Assembly (NCBI GenBank): GCA_045538425.1
Contig: JAZSRJ010000061.1
Span: forward strand, 1 to 5,534
DNA from: CALVJJ01 sp045538425
GTDB lineage: Bacteria; Bacillota; Clostridia; Christensenellales; UBA1242
Length of the DNA stretch: 5,534 nt
Direction: 5' to 3'
The notes beneath the pieces were generated by a model. The model ran no database searches. It was given only the letters and a program-made list of their open reading frames with translations, and was not told where the DNA came from. This document shows positions 1-5,432 of this stretch, one piece after another. How positions within the stretch are numbered: position 1 is the first letter of the stretch; every line of letters begins with the position of its first letter. A program made the position numbers and the translations under genes.

Positions 1-359
1 AAATGATGACTGTAAAATCCGACGATGTTGATGGTCGTTTTGCAACATACAAAGCAATCATTGATGGTACTCCAATGCCAGAACCAGGTGTACCACAAGC
101 ATTCAAAGTATTGCTTAAAGAACTTCAAGGTCTTGGTCTTGATGTCAAACTTCGTAACCAAGACAACAAAGTCTTCGAACTTAGTGAACTTCAACAAGAT
201 GATGTTGAAACATTTAGCGAAGTTACAAAACAAAAACCAGAAATCAGTGATGTTGATATTGAGTTTGGTGATGAAGAAACAATTGAAATTGAAGATGATG
301 ATGTTGAATTCTCTGTATTTGATGAATCAGCATTGTTTGATGATATTGATGAAGAGTAG
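1..359 (+). CDS. rpoB: RNA polymerase beta subunit, C-terminal end (partial)
   Basis: This is the 3' end of rpoB; the gene begins upstream of the window, and the first whole codon is at base 3. The visible 118 residues start with TVKSDD and include PEPGVPQAFKVLLKELQGLGLDVKL. That segment is the highly conserved end of bacterial RpoB, which packs against the beta' subunit and helps hold the clamp and core together. The in-frame ATGs at bases 3 and 6 are internal methionines (family: E-I-L-TVKSDD), not a start. After LGLDVKL the protein continues for about 65 residues as a very acidic, lineage-specific tail rich in Asp and Glu (for example EDDDVEF and FDDIDEE), ending in TAG at 357-359. RpoB tails are variable in Bacillota, so this is normal in kind, although strongly acidic. 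rpoC follows after 12 bases and is almost certainly co-transcribed. Confidence 0.97.
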   Translation, partial: MMTVKSDDVDGRFATYKAIIDGTPMPEPGVPQAFKVLLKELQGLGLDVKLRNQDNKVFELSELQQDDVETFSEVTKQKPEISDVDIEFGDEETIEIEDDDVEFSVFDESALFDDIDEE

Positions 360-362
360 GAG
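358..362 (+). promoter_or_regulatory. rpoC ribosome binding site overlapping the rpoB stop codon
   Basis: AGGAG lies 9 bases before the rpoC ATG at 372, and its first two bases are the last two bases of the rpoB TAG stop. The overlap supports ATG 372 as the rpoC start. It also suggests translational coupling, which would help keep beta and beta' equimolar (inference). Confidence 0.85.
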
Positions 363-371
363 TGCGAAATA

Positions 372-3300
372 ATGTTTGAATTAAATAACTTAGCCTCAAT
401 TCAGATTAGTATTGCTTCCCCAGAAAAGATCTTAGAATGGTCTCATGGGGAAGTCACAAAATCTGAAACAATCAATTATCGTACACATAAGCCAGAACCA
501 AATGGTTTGCTATGTGAACGTATTTTTGGACCAAAAAAGAATTGGGAATGCCATTGCGGAAAGTATAAAAGAATCCGTCATAAAGGCGTTATTTGTGACA
601 AATGTGGTGTAGAAGTTACAAAGAGTGCTGTTCGTAGAGAACGCATGGGACATATTACTCTTGCAACTCCTGTGACACACATTTGGTTTATGCAAAACAT
701 CCCATCTCGTATTGGTACATTGCTTGACCTAAATTCAAAACAACTTGAAAAAGTTGTATACTTTGTTAGTTATATCGTTATTGATCCAGGTAAAACTGAT
801 CTTCAAAAGAAACAAATCCTAAACGATTTTGAATATCGTGATGCTTTGGAAAAATATGGTGAAGGTAGCTTTAGAGCAAGTATGGGTGGTGAAGCAATTA
901 GAGAATTGCTTGCTGAAATTGATTTGCATAAAGAAAAAGACAGTCTAACTGCTCAACTTGTTAATGCAAAAAGCCAAAAGAAAATCAAATTAACGAAAAA
1001 ACTTGAAATGATCGATGGTCTTATCCAATCTGGCAACCGCCCAGAATGGATGGTTATGACTGTTATTCCAGTTATTCCACCAGATGTAAGACCTATGATC
1101 CAATTGGATGGTGGTCGTTTTGCAACTAGTGATATCAACGATCTATATCGTCGTATCATCAATCGTAACAACCGTCTAAAGAAATTCATGTCTATTGGTG
1201 CTCCAGACGTTATTGTACGTAACGAAAAGAGAATGTTGCAAGAAGCCGTAGACGCTTTGATCGAGAACGGAAAACGTACAAAAGCTGTTCAAGGTCCAAA
1301 ACAAAGAGAATTAAAGAGTTTGACTGCAAGTTTGAGAGGAAAACAAGGTCGTTTCCGTCAAAACTTACTTGGTAAACGTGTTGACTACTCCGGTCGTAGC
1401 GTTATCGTTGTTGGTCCAGAACTCAAGATTTATCAATGTGGTCTTCCAAAAGAAATGGCACTTGAATTGTTTAAGCCATTTATTATGAGAAAACTCATTG
1501 AACGTAACGTGTCTCTTAACTTCAAGTCTGCTAAAAAGACTGTTGATAGCAAAAAACCAGTTGTTTGGGATATCTTAGAAGAAGTTATTCAAAATCACCC
1601 AGTACTACTTAACCGTGCGCCATCTCTACACAGACTTAGTATCCAAGCATTTGAGCCAGTGTTGGTAGAAGGTAAAGCAATTAAGTTGCATCCACTTGTT
1701 TGTGGTGGTTTCAACGCAGACTTCGACGGTGACCAAATGGCTGTTCACGTACCATTATCACTTGAAGCACAAACAGAAGCAAGACTTCTTATGCTTGCAT
1801 CTAACAACGTGTTAAAACCTGCTGATGGTAAACCAATCCTTTCTCCAACACAAGATATGGTCCTTGGTAGTTATTACCTAACTGTAGAAAAAGATGGTGA
1901 AAAGGGTGAAGGCAAGTGCTTTATTGATGAAGATGAAGCAATCATGGCTTATGCTGATGGAATTGTTACTCTTCAATCTAAGGTTCAACTTAGAAGAAGC
2001 GCTATGTACAATGGTCAACTCGTAACAGATAGAATTAATACTACTGTTGGTAAAATTATTTTCAACCGTAATATTCCACAAAATATTGGAATTGTTGATC
2101 GTACAAAAAGAGAAAATGTTAACAAGTTTGAAGTTGATTATCTAGTAGGTAAGAAAGAACTTGGTGATATTATTATTCGTTGTTTTGACTCTCTTGGTAC
2201 AACTGAGACTGTCAAAATGCTAGACAATATCAAAGCTTGTGGTTACAAATATAGTACCGTTGGTGCTATCACCATCAACGTGTTTGATATGTTGATTCCT
2301 GATGGAAAGAAAGGTCTTATTGCTGATGTTGAAGAACAAATCGCTCAAAATGAGAAATTTTTCCGTCGTGGTATGATTACTGAAAAAGAAAAAATTGATC
2401 GCAATATCGATCTTTGGAACGATGCTACTGGCAGACTTCAAAAGATGGTTATTGACAATATGCCTATTGACAACCCAATCCGTATGATGGCTAACTCTGG
2501 TGCCCGTGGTAGTGCCGACCAAATCAAACAATTGTGCGGTATGCGTGGTATCATGAGTACAACCTCTGGTCGTAAGATTGATATTCCTGTTAAGAGTAAC
2601 TTCCGTGAAGGTTTAACTCCACTTGAGTTCTTCATTTCTTCCCGTGGTGCTCGAAAAGGTCTTGCCGATAAGGTACTTAAGACTGCAGACTCTGGTTATT
2701 TGACCCGTCGTCTTGTAGACGTTGCTCAAGATGTTGTTATTAGCGAAGAAGACTGTTTTGCTAGCAATGGTGAAAAGGTAAAAGGTAGTTTTGTATCAGC
2801 AATCTACAGAGACCAAACATTGGTTGCATCTTTGAACCAAAGAATTGTAGGTCGTTATACTGTTGGTGAAGTTGTTCATCCAAAGACAAAGAAAGTCATT
2901 GTTCCTGCTAATACAATGATTACCAAAGAAATGGCTAAAGAAATCGATGCTGCAGGTATTACAAGTGTTGAAATTCGTAACATTTTGACATGTAAATGCA
3001 GACATGGTATCTGTGCAAAATGTTATGGCCGTAACATGGCTAATAATGATATTATTCCAGTTGGTGAAGCAGTTGGTGTTATTGCTGCACAAGCGATTGG
3101 TGAACCTGGTACACAGCTTACTATGCGTACATTCCACACTGGTGGTATTGCTAACGCTGCCGATATTACACAAGGTCTTCCACGTGTTGCCGAAATTTTT
3201 GAAGCTAGACGTCCTAAAGGTGTTGCTTATATCAGTGAAGTTGCTGGTAGAGTATCTGTTAAGGAAGTTGCTGGTGCTGGTAAAGATGCTGGAAAATACT

Positions 3301-3974
3301 ATGAAGTTACTGTTAAGAATAGTGATGGTGACGGACATTATGTTATCCCATCAGGTCTTATCTTAAAAGTTGCTAATGGTGACGTGATTGAAGCTGGTAG
3401 TGTTCTTACTGAAGGTAGTATTGATCCAAAAGATCTTATGATTACTCGTGGTATTAAAGCTGTTCAAGAATACTTACTTACTGAAGTTCTTTCTACTTAT
3501 TCTTCTCAAGGTGTACACCTTAACCCAAAACACGTCGAAGTTATTATTAGACAAATGCTTAGACATGTTAAAGTTGAAGATGGTGGAGATACTGATCTTC
3601 CAGCAGGTGAGATTGTGGATATTCGCACTTATGAAGCAGAGAACGAAAAAGTTCTTGCTATGGGTGGTTGTCCAGCAACTGTTGTTAGACAAGTTCTTGG
3701 TATCACCAAAGCTGCATTGTGTAGTGAAAGTTTCTTAAGTGCTGCATCCTTCCAAGAAACTCCAAGAGTGTTGACAGATGCGTCACTCAAAGGTAAAGTT
3801 GACTACTTGTTGGGTCTAAAAGAAAACGTTATCTTAGGAAAACAAATTCCTGCAGGTACAGGTTTCAAGACCATGCGTGGTTTAACTTTTGTTGAAGAAG
3901 GGGCACAACAAGAAAAAGACAATACAATTGATCAATCTGTTGCACAATTCTTTGCAGACGGAGTAGAAGCATAA
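372..3974 (+). CDS. rpoC: DNA-directed RNA polymerase beta' subunit
   Basis: This is a complete 1200-residue RpoC, about the Bacillota length (B. subtilis is close to 1200). It is the catalytic beta' subunit of the cytoplasmic RNA polymerase core and acts with alpha, beta and omega. Visible landmarks: N-terminal zinc site with Cys60, Cys62, Cys75 and Cys78 (CHCGKY...CDKCG); RNA exit/lid and sigma-binding clamp region with RRIINRNNRLK at about 260-270; switch-2 region around GKQGRFRQNLLGKRVDYSGR (323-342); active-site NADFDGD at 448-454, with Asp450, Asp452 and Asp454 binding the catalytic Mg2+; F-loop region near 705-735; bridge helix at about 752-786 (SSRGARKGLADK...TADSGYLTRR); second zinc site with Cys795, Cys874, Cys881 and Cys884; trigger loop TMRTFHTGG at 917-925, with Met918 and His922. 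All key residues are intact, with no large insertion or frameshift. The start is fixed by the ribosome binding site at 358-362. A terminator follows the TAA stop directly. Confidence 0.99.
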   Translation: MFELNNLASIQISIASPEKILEWSHGEVTKSETINYRTHKPEPNGLLCERIFGPKKNWECHCGKYKRIRHKGVICDKCGVEVTKSAVRRERMGHITLATPVTHIWFMQNIPSRIGTLLDLNSKQLEKVVYFVSYIVIDPGKTDLQKKQILNDFEYRDALEKYGEGSFRASMGGEAIRELLAEIDLHKEKDSLTAQLVNAKSQKKIKLTKKLEMIDGLIQSGNRPEWMVMTVIPVIPPDVRPMIQLDGGRFATSDINDLYRRIINRNNRLKKFMSIGAPDVIVRNEKRMLQEAVDALIENGKRTKAVQGPKQRELKSLTASLRGKQGRFRQNLLGKRVDYSGRSVIVVGPELKIYQCGLPKEMALELFKPFIMRKLIERNVSLNFKSAKKTVDSKKPVVWDILEEVIQNHPVLLNRAPSLHRLSIQAFEPVLVEGKAIKLHPLVCGGFNADFDGDQMAVHVPLSLEAQTEARLLMLASNNVLKPADGKPILSPTQDMVLGSYYLTVEKDGEKGEGKCFIDEDEAIMAYADGIVTLQSKVQLRRSAMYNGQLVTDRINTTVGKIIFNRNIPQNIGIVDRTKRENVNKFEVDYLVGKKELGDIIIRCFDSLGTTETVKMLDNIKACGYKYSTVGAITINVFDMLIPDGKKGLIADVEEQIAQNEKFFRRGMITEKEKIDRNIDLWNDATGRLQKMVIDNMPIDNPIRMMANSGARGSADQIKQLCGMRGIMSTTSGRKIDIPVKSNFREGLTPLEFFISSRGARKGLADKVLKTADSGYLTRRLVDVAQDVVISEEDCFASNGEKVKGSFVSAIYRDQTLVASLNQRIVGRYTVGEVVHPKTKKVIVPANTMITKEMAKEIDAAGITSVEIRNILTCKCRHGICAKCYGRNMANNDIIPVGEAVGVIAAQAIGEPGTQLTMRTFHTGGIANAADITQGLPRVAEIFEARRPKGVAYISEVAGRVSVKEVAGAGKDAGKYYEVTVKNSDGDGHYVIPSGLILKVANGDVIEAGSVLTEGSIDPKDLMITRGIKAVQEYLLTEVLSTYSSQGVHLNPKHVEVIIRQMLRHVKVEDGGDTDLPAGEIVDIRTYEAENEKVLAMGGCPATVVRQVLGITKAALCSESFLSAASFQETPRVLTDASLKGKVDYLLGLKENVILGKQIPAGTGFKTMRGLTFVEEGAQQEKDNTIDQSVAQFFADGVEA

Positions 3975-3980
3975 AAATAT

Positions 3981-4019
3981 AAAAAAGTGAATCTTAAAGG
4001 TTCACTTTTTTGCTTTTTT
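3981..4019 (+). terminator. Intrinsic terminator after rpoC
   Basis: The arms AAAAAAGTGAA (3981-3991) and TTCACTTTTTT (4001-4011) are perfectly complementary over 11 bp around a 9-base loop. The 3' arm runs into a T-rich tract that continues after a GC pair (to 4019). It starts 6 bases after the rpoC stop. The A-tract on the 5' side means it could also stop transcription on the minus strand, although no minus-strand gene is visible here. It separates rpoBC from the downstream genes. Confidence 0.9.
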
Positions 4020-4046
4020 GAAATTGCAAAAAATAGGTTGATATGT

Positions 4047-4075
4047 TTTACAATTCAAAAAGTTTGTGGTACAAT
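4047..4075 (+). promoter_or_regulatory. Sigma-A promoter for the HicB-like gene
   Basis: A -35 TTTACA (4047-4052), a 17-base spacer and a -10 TACAAT (4070-4075) with an extended TG-n (4067-4069) give a near-consensus vegetative promoter. The predicted start is near 4082, giving a 5' untranslated region of about 75 nt. It lies just downstream of the rpoC terminator, so the next gene has its own transcription. Confidence 0.8.
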
Positions 4076-4156
4076 TAAAAGAAGAAAAATGGGTATTTCG
4101 TCTTATTTTTGAATTAAAGAAATACAAAAATGGAAATAATCTAAAATGGAGAAGCT

Positions 4157-4459
4157 ATGAAAAGTTATATTTATCCTGCAATCTTATATTATGTTCCGGA
4201 AGATGATGACTATATGTTGCATATTGAGGACTTAGATGTTTTTGCATATGGTGAGACAGTAGAAGAAGTGCAACACAATGCCAATGACTTGTTAGCTTCT
4301 TATGTCCAATTGTCTTTGCGTTTGTTAGACGATATGCCAGAGTCTACACCATTTGATCAAATGAGAAGAAAATATCCAGACTACGTGGTGTTGCTAGTAG
4401 AAGTAGTTGTTGATGAAAATACCAAAAAGGTTATTAAAAAACAATTACAAAAAGCCTAG
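4157..4459 (+). CDS. Orphan HicB-like (partial RNase H fold) protein
   Basis: 100 residues, preceded by GGAG at 4148-4151. The pattern fits the HicB antitoxin core: strand 1 IYPAILYYVPEDD (5-17), strand 2 YMLHIEDLDVFAYG (19-32, at the position of the usual YSVSFPDLPGCFTQG), a long helix ETVEEVQHNANDLLASYVQLSLRLLDD (33-59), then the PESTPFDQ linker and a strongly beta-prone DYVVLLVEVVVDE (75-87). The family's usual PDLPG loop is degraded to EDLDV. The chain stops about 13 residues later in a Lys-rich tail, so the C-terminal ribbon-helix-helix or helix-turn-helix of full HicB antitoxins is missing. No HicA toxin gene lies on either side: upstream is rpoC, and the downstream protein is too large and shows no GSHH-type HicA motif. 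In full systems, HicB binds and blocks the mRNA-cleaving toxin HicA and represses its own operon. Here the role is unknown: a solitary regulator, a domesticated antitoxin or a protein-binding scaffold are all possible. Fold assignment fairly confident; function not. Confidence 0.75.
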   Translation: MKSYIYPAILYYVPEDDDYMLHIEDLDVFAYGETVEEVQHNANDLLASYVQLSLRLLDDMPESTPFDQMRRKYPDYVVLLVEVVVDENTKKVIKKQLQKA

Positions 4460-4486
4460 AAAAATACGAGTTTTTTGAAAATTGGG

Positions 4487-4506
4487 TATTGCAATTTTTT
4501 GCAATA
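4487..4506 (+). repeat. 8-bp inverted repeat over the -35 box (candidate operator)
   Basis: The arms TATTGCAA (4487-4494) and TTGCAATA (4499-4506) are perfect reverse complements separated by TTTT. The left arm contains the -35 box (4489-4494) of the promoter for the next gene, and the right arm lies in its spacer. The stem is AT-rich and no T-tract follows, so it is a poor terminator. A repressor or dimeric regulator site is the better reading (inference). Confidence 0.5.
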
Positions 4507-4517
4507 TATGATATACT
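4489..4517 (+). promoter_or_regulatory. Sigma-A promoter for the 201-residue protein gene
   Basis: A -35 TTGCAA (4489-4494), a 17-base spacer and a -10 TATACT (4512-4517) preceded by an extended TG-n (4509-4511). Transcription would start near 4524, leaving a very short leader of about 18 nt before the ATG. The -35 is weaker than at the flanking promoters (4 of 6 matches) and lies inside an inverted repeat, so regulation is plausible. No convincing terminator separates this gene from the HicB-like gene, so read-through from 4047-4075 could also contribute. Confidence 0.7.
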
Positions 4518-4529
4518 AGAATTAGTTAT

Positions 4530-4536
4530 AAGGAGG
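4530..4536 (+). promoter_or_regulatory. Strong ribosome binding site fixing the start at 4542
   Basis: AAGGAGG is an essentially perfect Shine-Dalgarno sequence ending 5 bases before the ATG at 4542. It is the main evidence that the unrecognised downstream reading frame is a real gene with this start. Confidence 0.85.
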
Positions 4537-4541
4537 AGAGT

Positions 4542-5147
4542 ATGACATTCAGAGAATCAAAGAGTGATTTTTGGGCAACAGATTATTTGGCAATGGGTCA
4601 CGTGATGGCACTATTTAACTCTGACTATGAAGACTGGGGTGATGCTCGTATTTTTGGCGTTAGCGTTAATAACAAGTGGGAGTTATATGGAATCCAAATG
4701 GGTGCAAAACCTGTGCAAGGATTTGAAATAACTTGTGCTAATGAACAAAAAATAGTAAGCGACAATAATTATAAAAAATATTTGTGTCAAAGTTTGTGTA
4801 CAATTGATTTGGGGATGAGCCAACGAGATATTGAACAACTAGTGAAATTTATTCAAACAGAATCAATTGAATCTTATTCAAAAATAACACATCAAATATA
4901 TGATTATGTTTTGAAAAAAGCAGATCTTAGAAAGGTATGTCAAAATATTAACGAGTTTATGCAAAAAGATTTTCAACGTCATGACTCTAATTACAATGAT
5001 GTAGAAGGTTTTACAAAACACCTTGAAGATGATGTGACAAGAAGTAGGCAACAACGTAATGAGATCAATATTGAGACAACACTGAATGAGGCAGACAACT
5101 GTGCTGATTGTAGCGTAGATCTAGATGAAGTCGAAGTTAATGGATAA
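4542..5147 (+). CDS. Unrecognised 201-residue cytoplasmic protein
   Basis: I do not recognise this family. The gene is well supported: own promoter, perfect ribosome binding site, 201 uninterrupted codons and a terminator at its stop. No signal peptide or membrane segment is visible. The N-terminal third is aromatic-rich and mixed helix/strand (FWATDYLAMGHVMALF at 10-25; alternating strand-like RIFGVSVNNKWELYGIQMG at 36-54; FEITCAN at 61-67). Residues 92-145 look helical and amphipathic (MSQRDIEQLVKFIQTE, then ITHQIYDYVLKKADLRKVCQNINEFMQKDF). The last 45 residues are polar and acidic and carry a CADC pair (Cys187, Cys190), likely a flexible tail. Other cysteines are 65, 82, 86 and 133; CQSLC (82-86) and CADC could together bind a metal, but this is speculation. 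Codon use includes ATA and CGA, which are rare in the adjacent rpoC, suggesting modest expression. Its place between rpoBC and rpsL hints at a tie to transcription or translation but does not prove it. It could be a co-regulated partner of the HicB-like protein. Confidence 0.85.
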   Translation: MTFRESKSDFWATDYLAMGHVMALFNSDYEDWGDARIFGVSVNNKWELYGIQMGAKPVQGFEITCANEQKIVSDNNYKKYLCQSLCTIDLGMSQRDIEQLVKFIQTESIESYSKITHQIYDYVLKKADLRKVCQNINEFMQKDFQRHDSNYNDVEGFTKHLEDDVTRSRQQRNEINIETTLNEADNCADCSVDLDEVEVNG

Positions 5148-5170
5148 CAGAAATTGTTATCCATTTTTCT
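5139..5170 (+). terminator. Intrinsic terminator containing the stop codon of the 201-residue gene
   Basis: The arms AATGGATAACA (5139-5149) and TGTTATCCATT (5155-5165) form a perfect 11-bp stem with the 5-base loop GAAAT, followed by a T-rich run starting at 5164. The TAA stop (5145-5147) and the last two sense codons lie inside the 5' arm. Ribosomes terminating here would sit on the hairpin, so heavy translation may reduce termination (inference). Confidence 0.9.
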
Positions 5171-5180
5171 TCTTATTTTG

Positions 5181-5204
5181 ACTATTTTATATCTAAAAAA
5201 TAGT
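5181..5204. repeat. AT-rich 8-bp inverted repeat upstream of the rpsL promoter
   Basis: ACTATTTT (5181-5188) and AAAATAGT (5197-5204) are perfect reverse complements, 8 bases apart, centred about 35 bases upstream of the -35 box. It might be an operator, a backup terminator stem or an UP-like AT-rich element, or chance in AT-rich DNA. Apart from this and the promoter, nothing else is seen between 5171 and 5259. Confidence 0.3.
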
Positions 5205-5226
5205 AGAATAATTTTTGATAAATATG

Positions 5227-5255
5227 TTGACATTAGATAGATAATTTGTTACAAT
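5227..5255 (+). promoter_or_regulatory. Strong sigma-A promoter of the rpsL (str) operon
   Basis: A consensus -35 TTGACA (5227-5232), a 17-base spacer and a -10 TACAAT (5250-5255) with an extended TG-n (5247-5249) make this the best promoter in the window. The AT-rich DNA upstream (5186-5226) could act as an UP element. The start is expected at about 5260-5263, leaving an rpsL leader of about 170 nt. It shows that the str operon is transcribed separately from rpoBC. Confidence 0.9.
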
Positions 5256-5259
5256 CATT

Positions 5260-5404
5260 ACTGTATTATAGTGCGCCTTTTTTTGAGGCAGATAAGAATA
5301 GAATAAGGTGTGAAATTCTTCTTATCGAAGTTTGCCGGCTTTAATACAGTGCTACTGGGCAAACAAAAATCAGACAATGGTTATGGGTTGATAATCTATT
5401 GTCT
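5260..5404 (+). ncRNA. Structured 5' leader of rpsL (candidate cis-regulatory RNA)
   Basis: Exact complementary pairs visible by eye: P1, ACTGTATTA (5260-5268) with TAATACAGT (5342-5350), 9 bp; a small hairpin GCCT (5275-5278) with AGGC (5286-5289); P3, GATAAGAA (5291-5298) with TTCTTATC (5319-5326), continued after a 2-base bulge by GAAT (5301-5304) with ATTC (5315-5318); P4, GTTTGCC (5330-5336) with GGCAAAC (5358-5364), 7 bp, crossing P1 and so forming a pseudoknot; P5, AGACAAT (5372-5378) with ATTGTCT (5398-5404), extended by G-U, G-C and, past a bulged T, TTAT/ATAA to a 6-base loop. The promoter places the transcript 5' end at P1. No stem is followed by a U-tract, so translational control is favoured over attenuation. 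Leaders of ribosomal protein operons often bind one of the encoded proteins; S12, S7 or another product would be a candidate ligand (inference). I cannot match it to a named RNA family. It shows none of the T-box landmarks I looked for. Confidence 0.65.
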
Positions 5405-5418
5405 ACAACAAGACTTAC

Positions 5419-5426
5419 AGGAGGAG
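5419..5426 (+). promoter_or_regulatory. rpsL ribosome binding site
   Basis: AGGAGGAG precedes the ATG at 5433; the AGGAGG core ends 8 bases before it, an ideal spacing. It lies 14 bases after the last leader hairpin and is unpaired in the simplest fold. It could also pair with UUCUUCUU at 5316-5323 (8 pairs, 3 of them G-U) if P3 were opened, giving a possible off state (speculative). Confidence 0.85.
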
Positions 5427-5432
5427 AATTCA

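Noticed and set aside
25..372. 115-codon frame overlapping the rpoB tail
   Set aside because: Out of frame with clearly conserved RpoB sequence; the translation is Leu/Met/Lys-rich noise.
2220..2531. 103-codon minus-strand open frame inside rpoC, and similar shorter ones across the gene
   Set aside because: Antisense shadows of rpoC codon bias; no recognisable motifs or supporting signals.
2796..3338. 180-codon open frame on the minus strand inside rpoC
   Set aside because: Lies wholly opposite conserved rpoC sequence (second zinc site, trigger loop). The product is Ser/Thr/Asn-rich low-complexity sequence typical of a shadow frame, with no family features.
4038..4043. TTGATA as an alternative -35 box after rpoC
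   Set aside because: With 17-base spacing it points at AGTTTG, which is not a -10. TTTACA at 4047 fits TACAAT at 4070 exactly.
4448..4477. CAAAAA ... TTTTTG pairing after the HicB-like gene as a terminator
   Set aside because: Six pairs, almost all A-T, around a long loop, with no stable GC core. Too weak, so read-through into the next gene cannot be excluded.
4991..5233. 80-codon minus-strand frame crossing the terminator region
   Set aside because: Runs through the 5139-5170 terminator, and its product is Ser/Leu-rich, as expected for an antisense shadow of the 201-residue gene.
5271..5388. Leader peptides in the rpsL leader (GTG at 5271, 11 codons; ATG at 5377, 4 codons)
   Set aside because: No Shine-Dalgarno before either, no runs of a regulatory amino acid, and no attenuator terminator follows.
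5256..5432. T-box or classical attenuator in the rpsL leader
   Set aside because: No T-box conserved AGGGUGGNACCGCG-like element and no stem followed by a U-tract, so these models do not fit.
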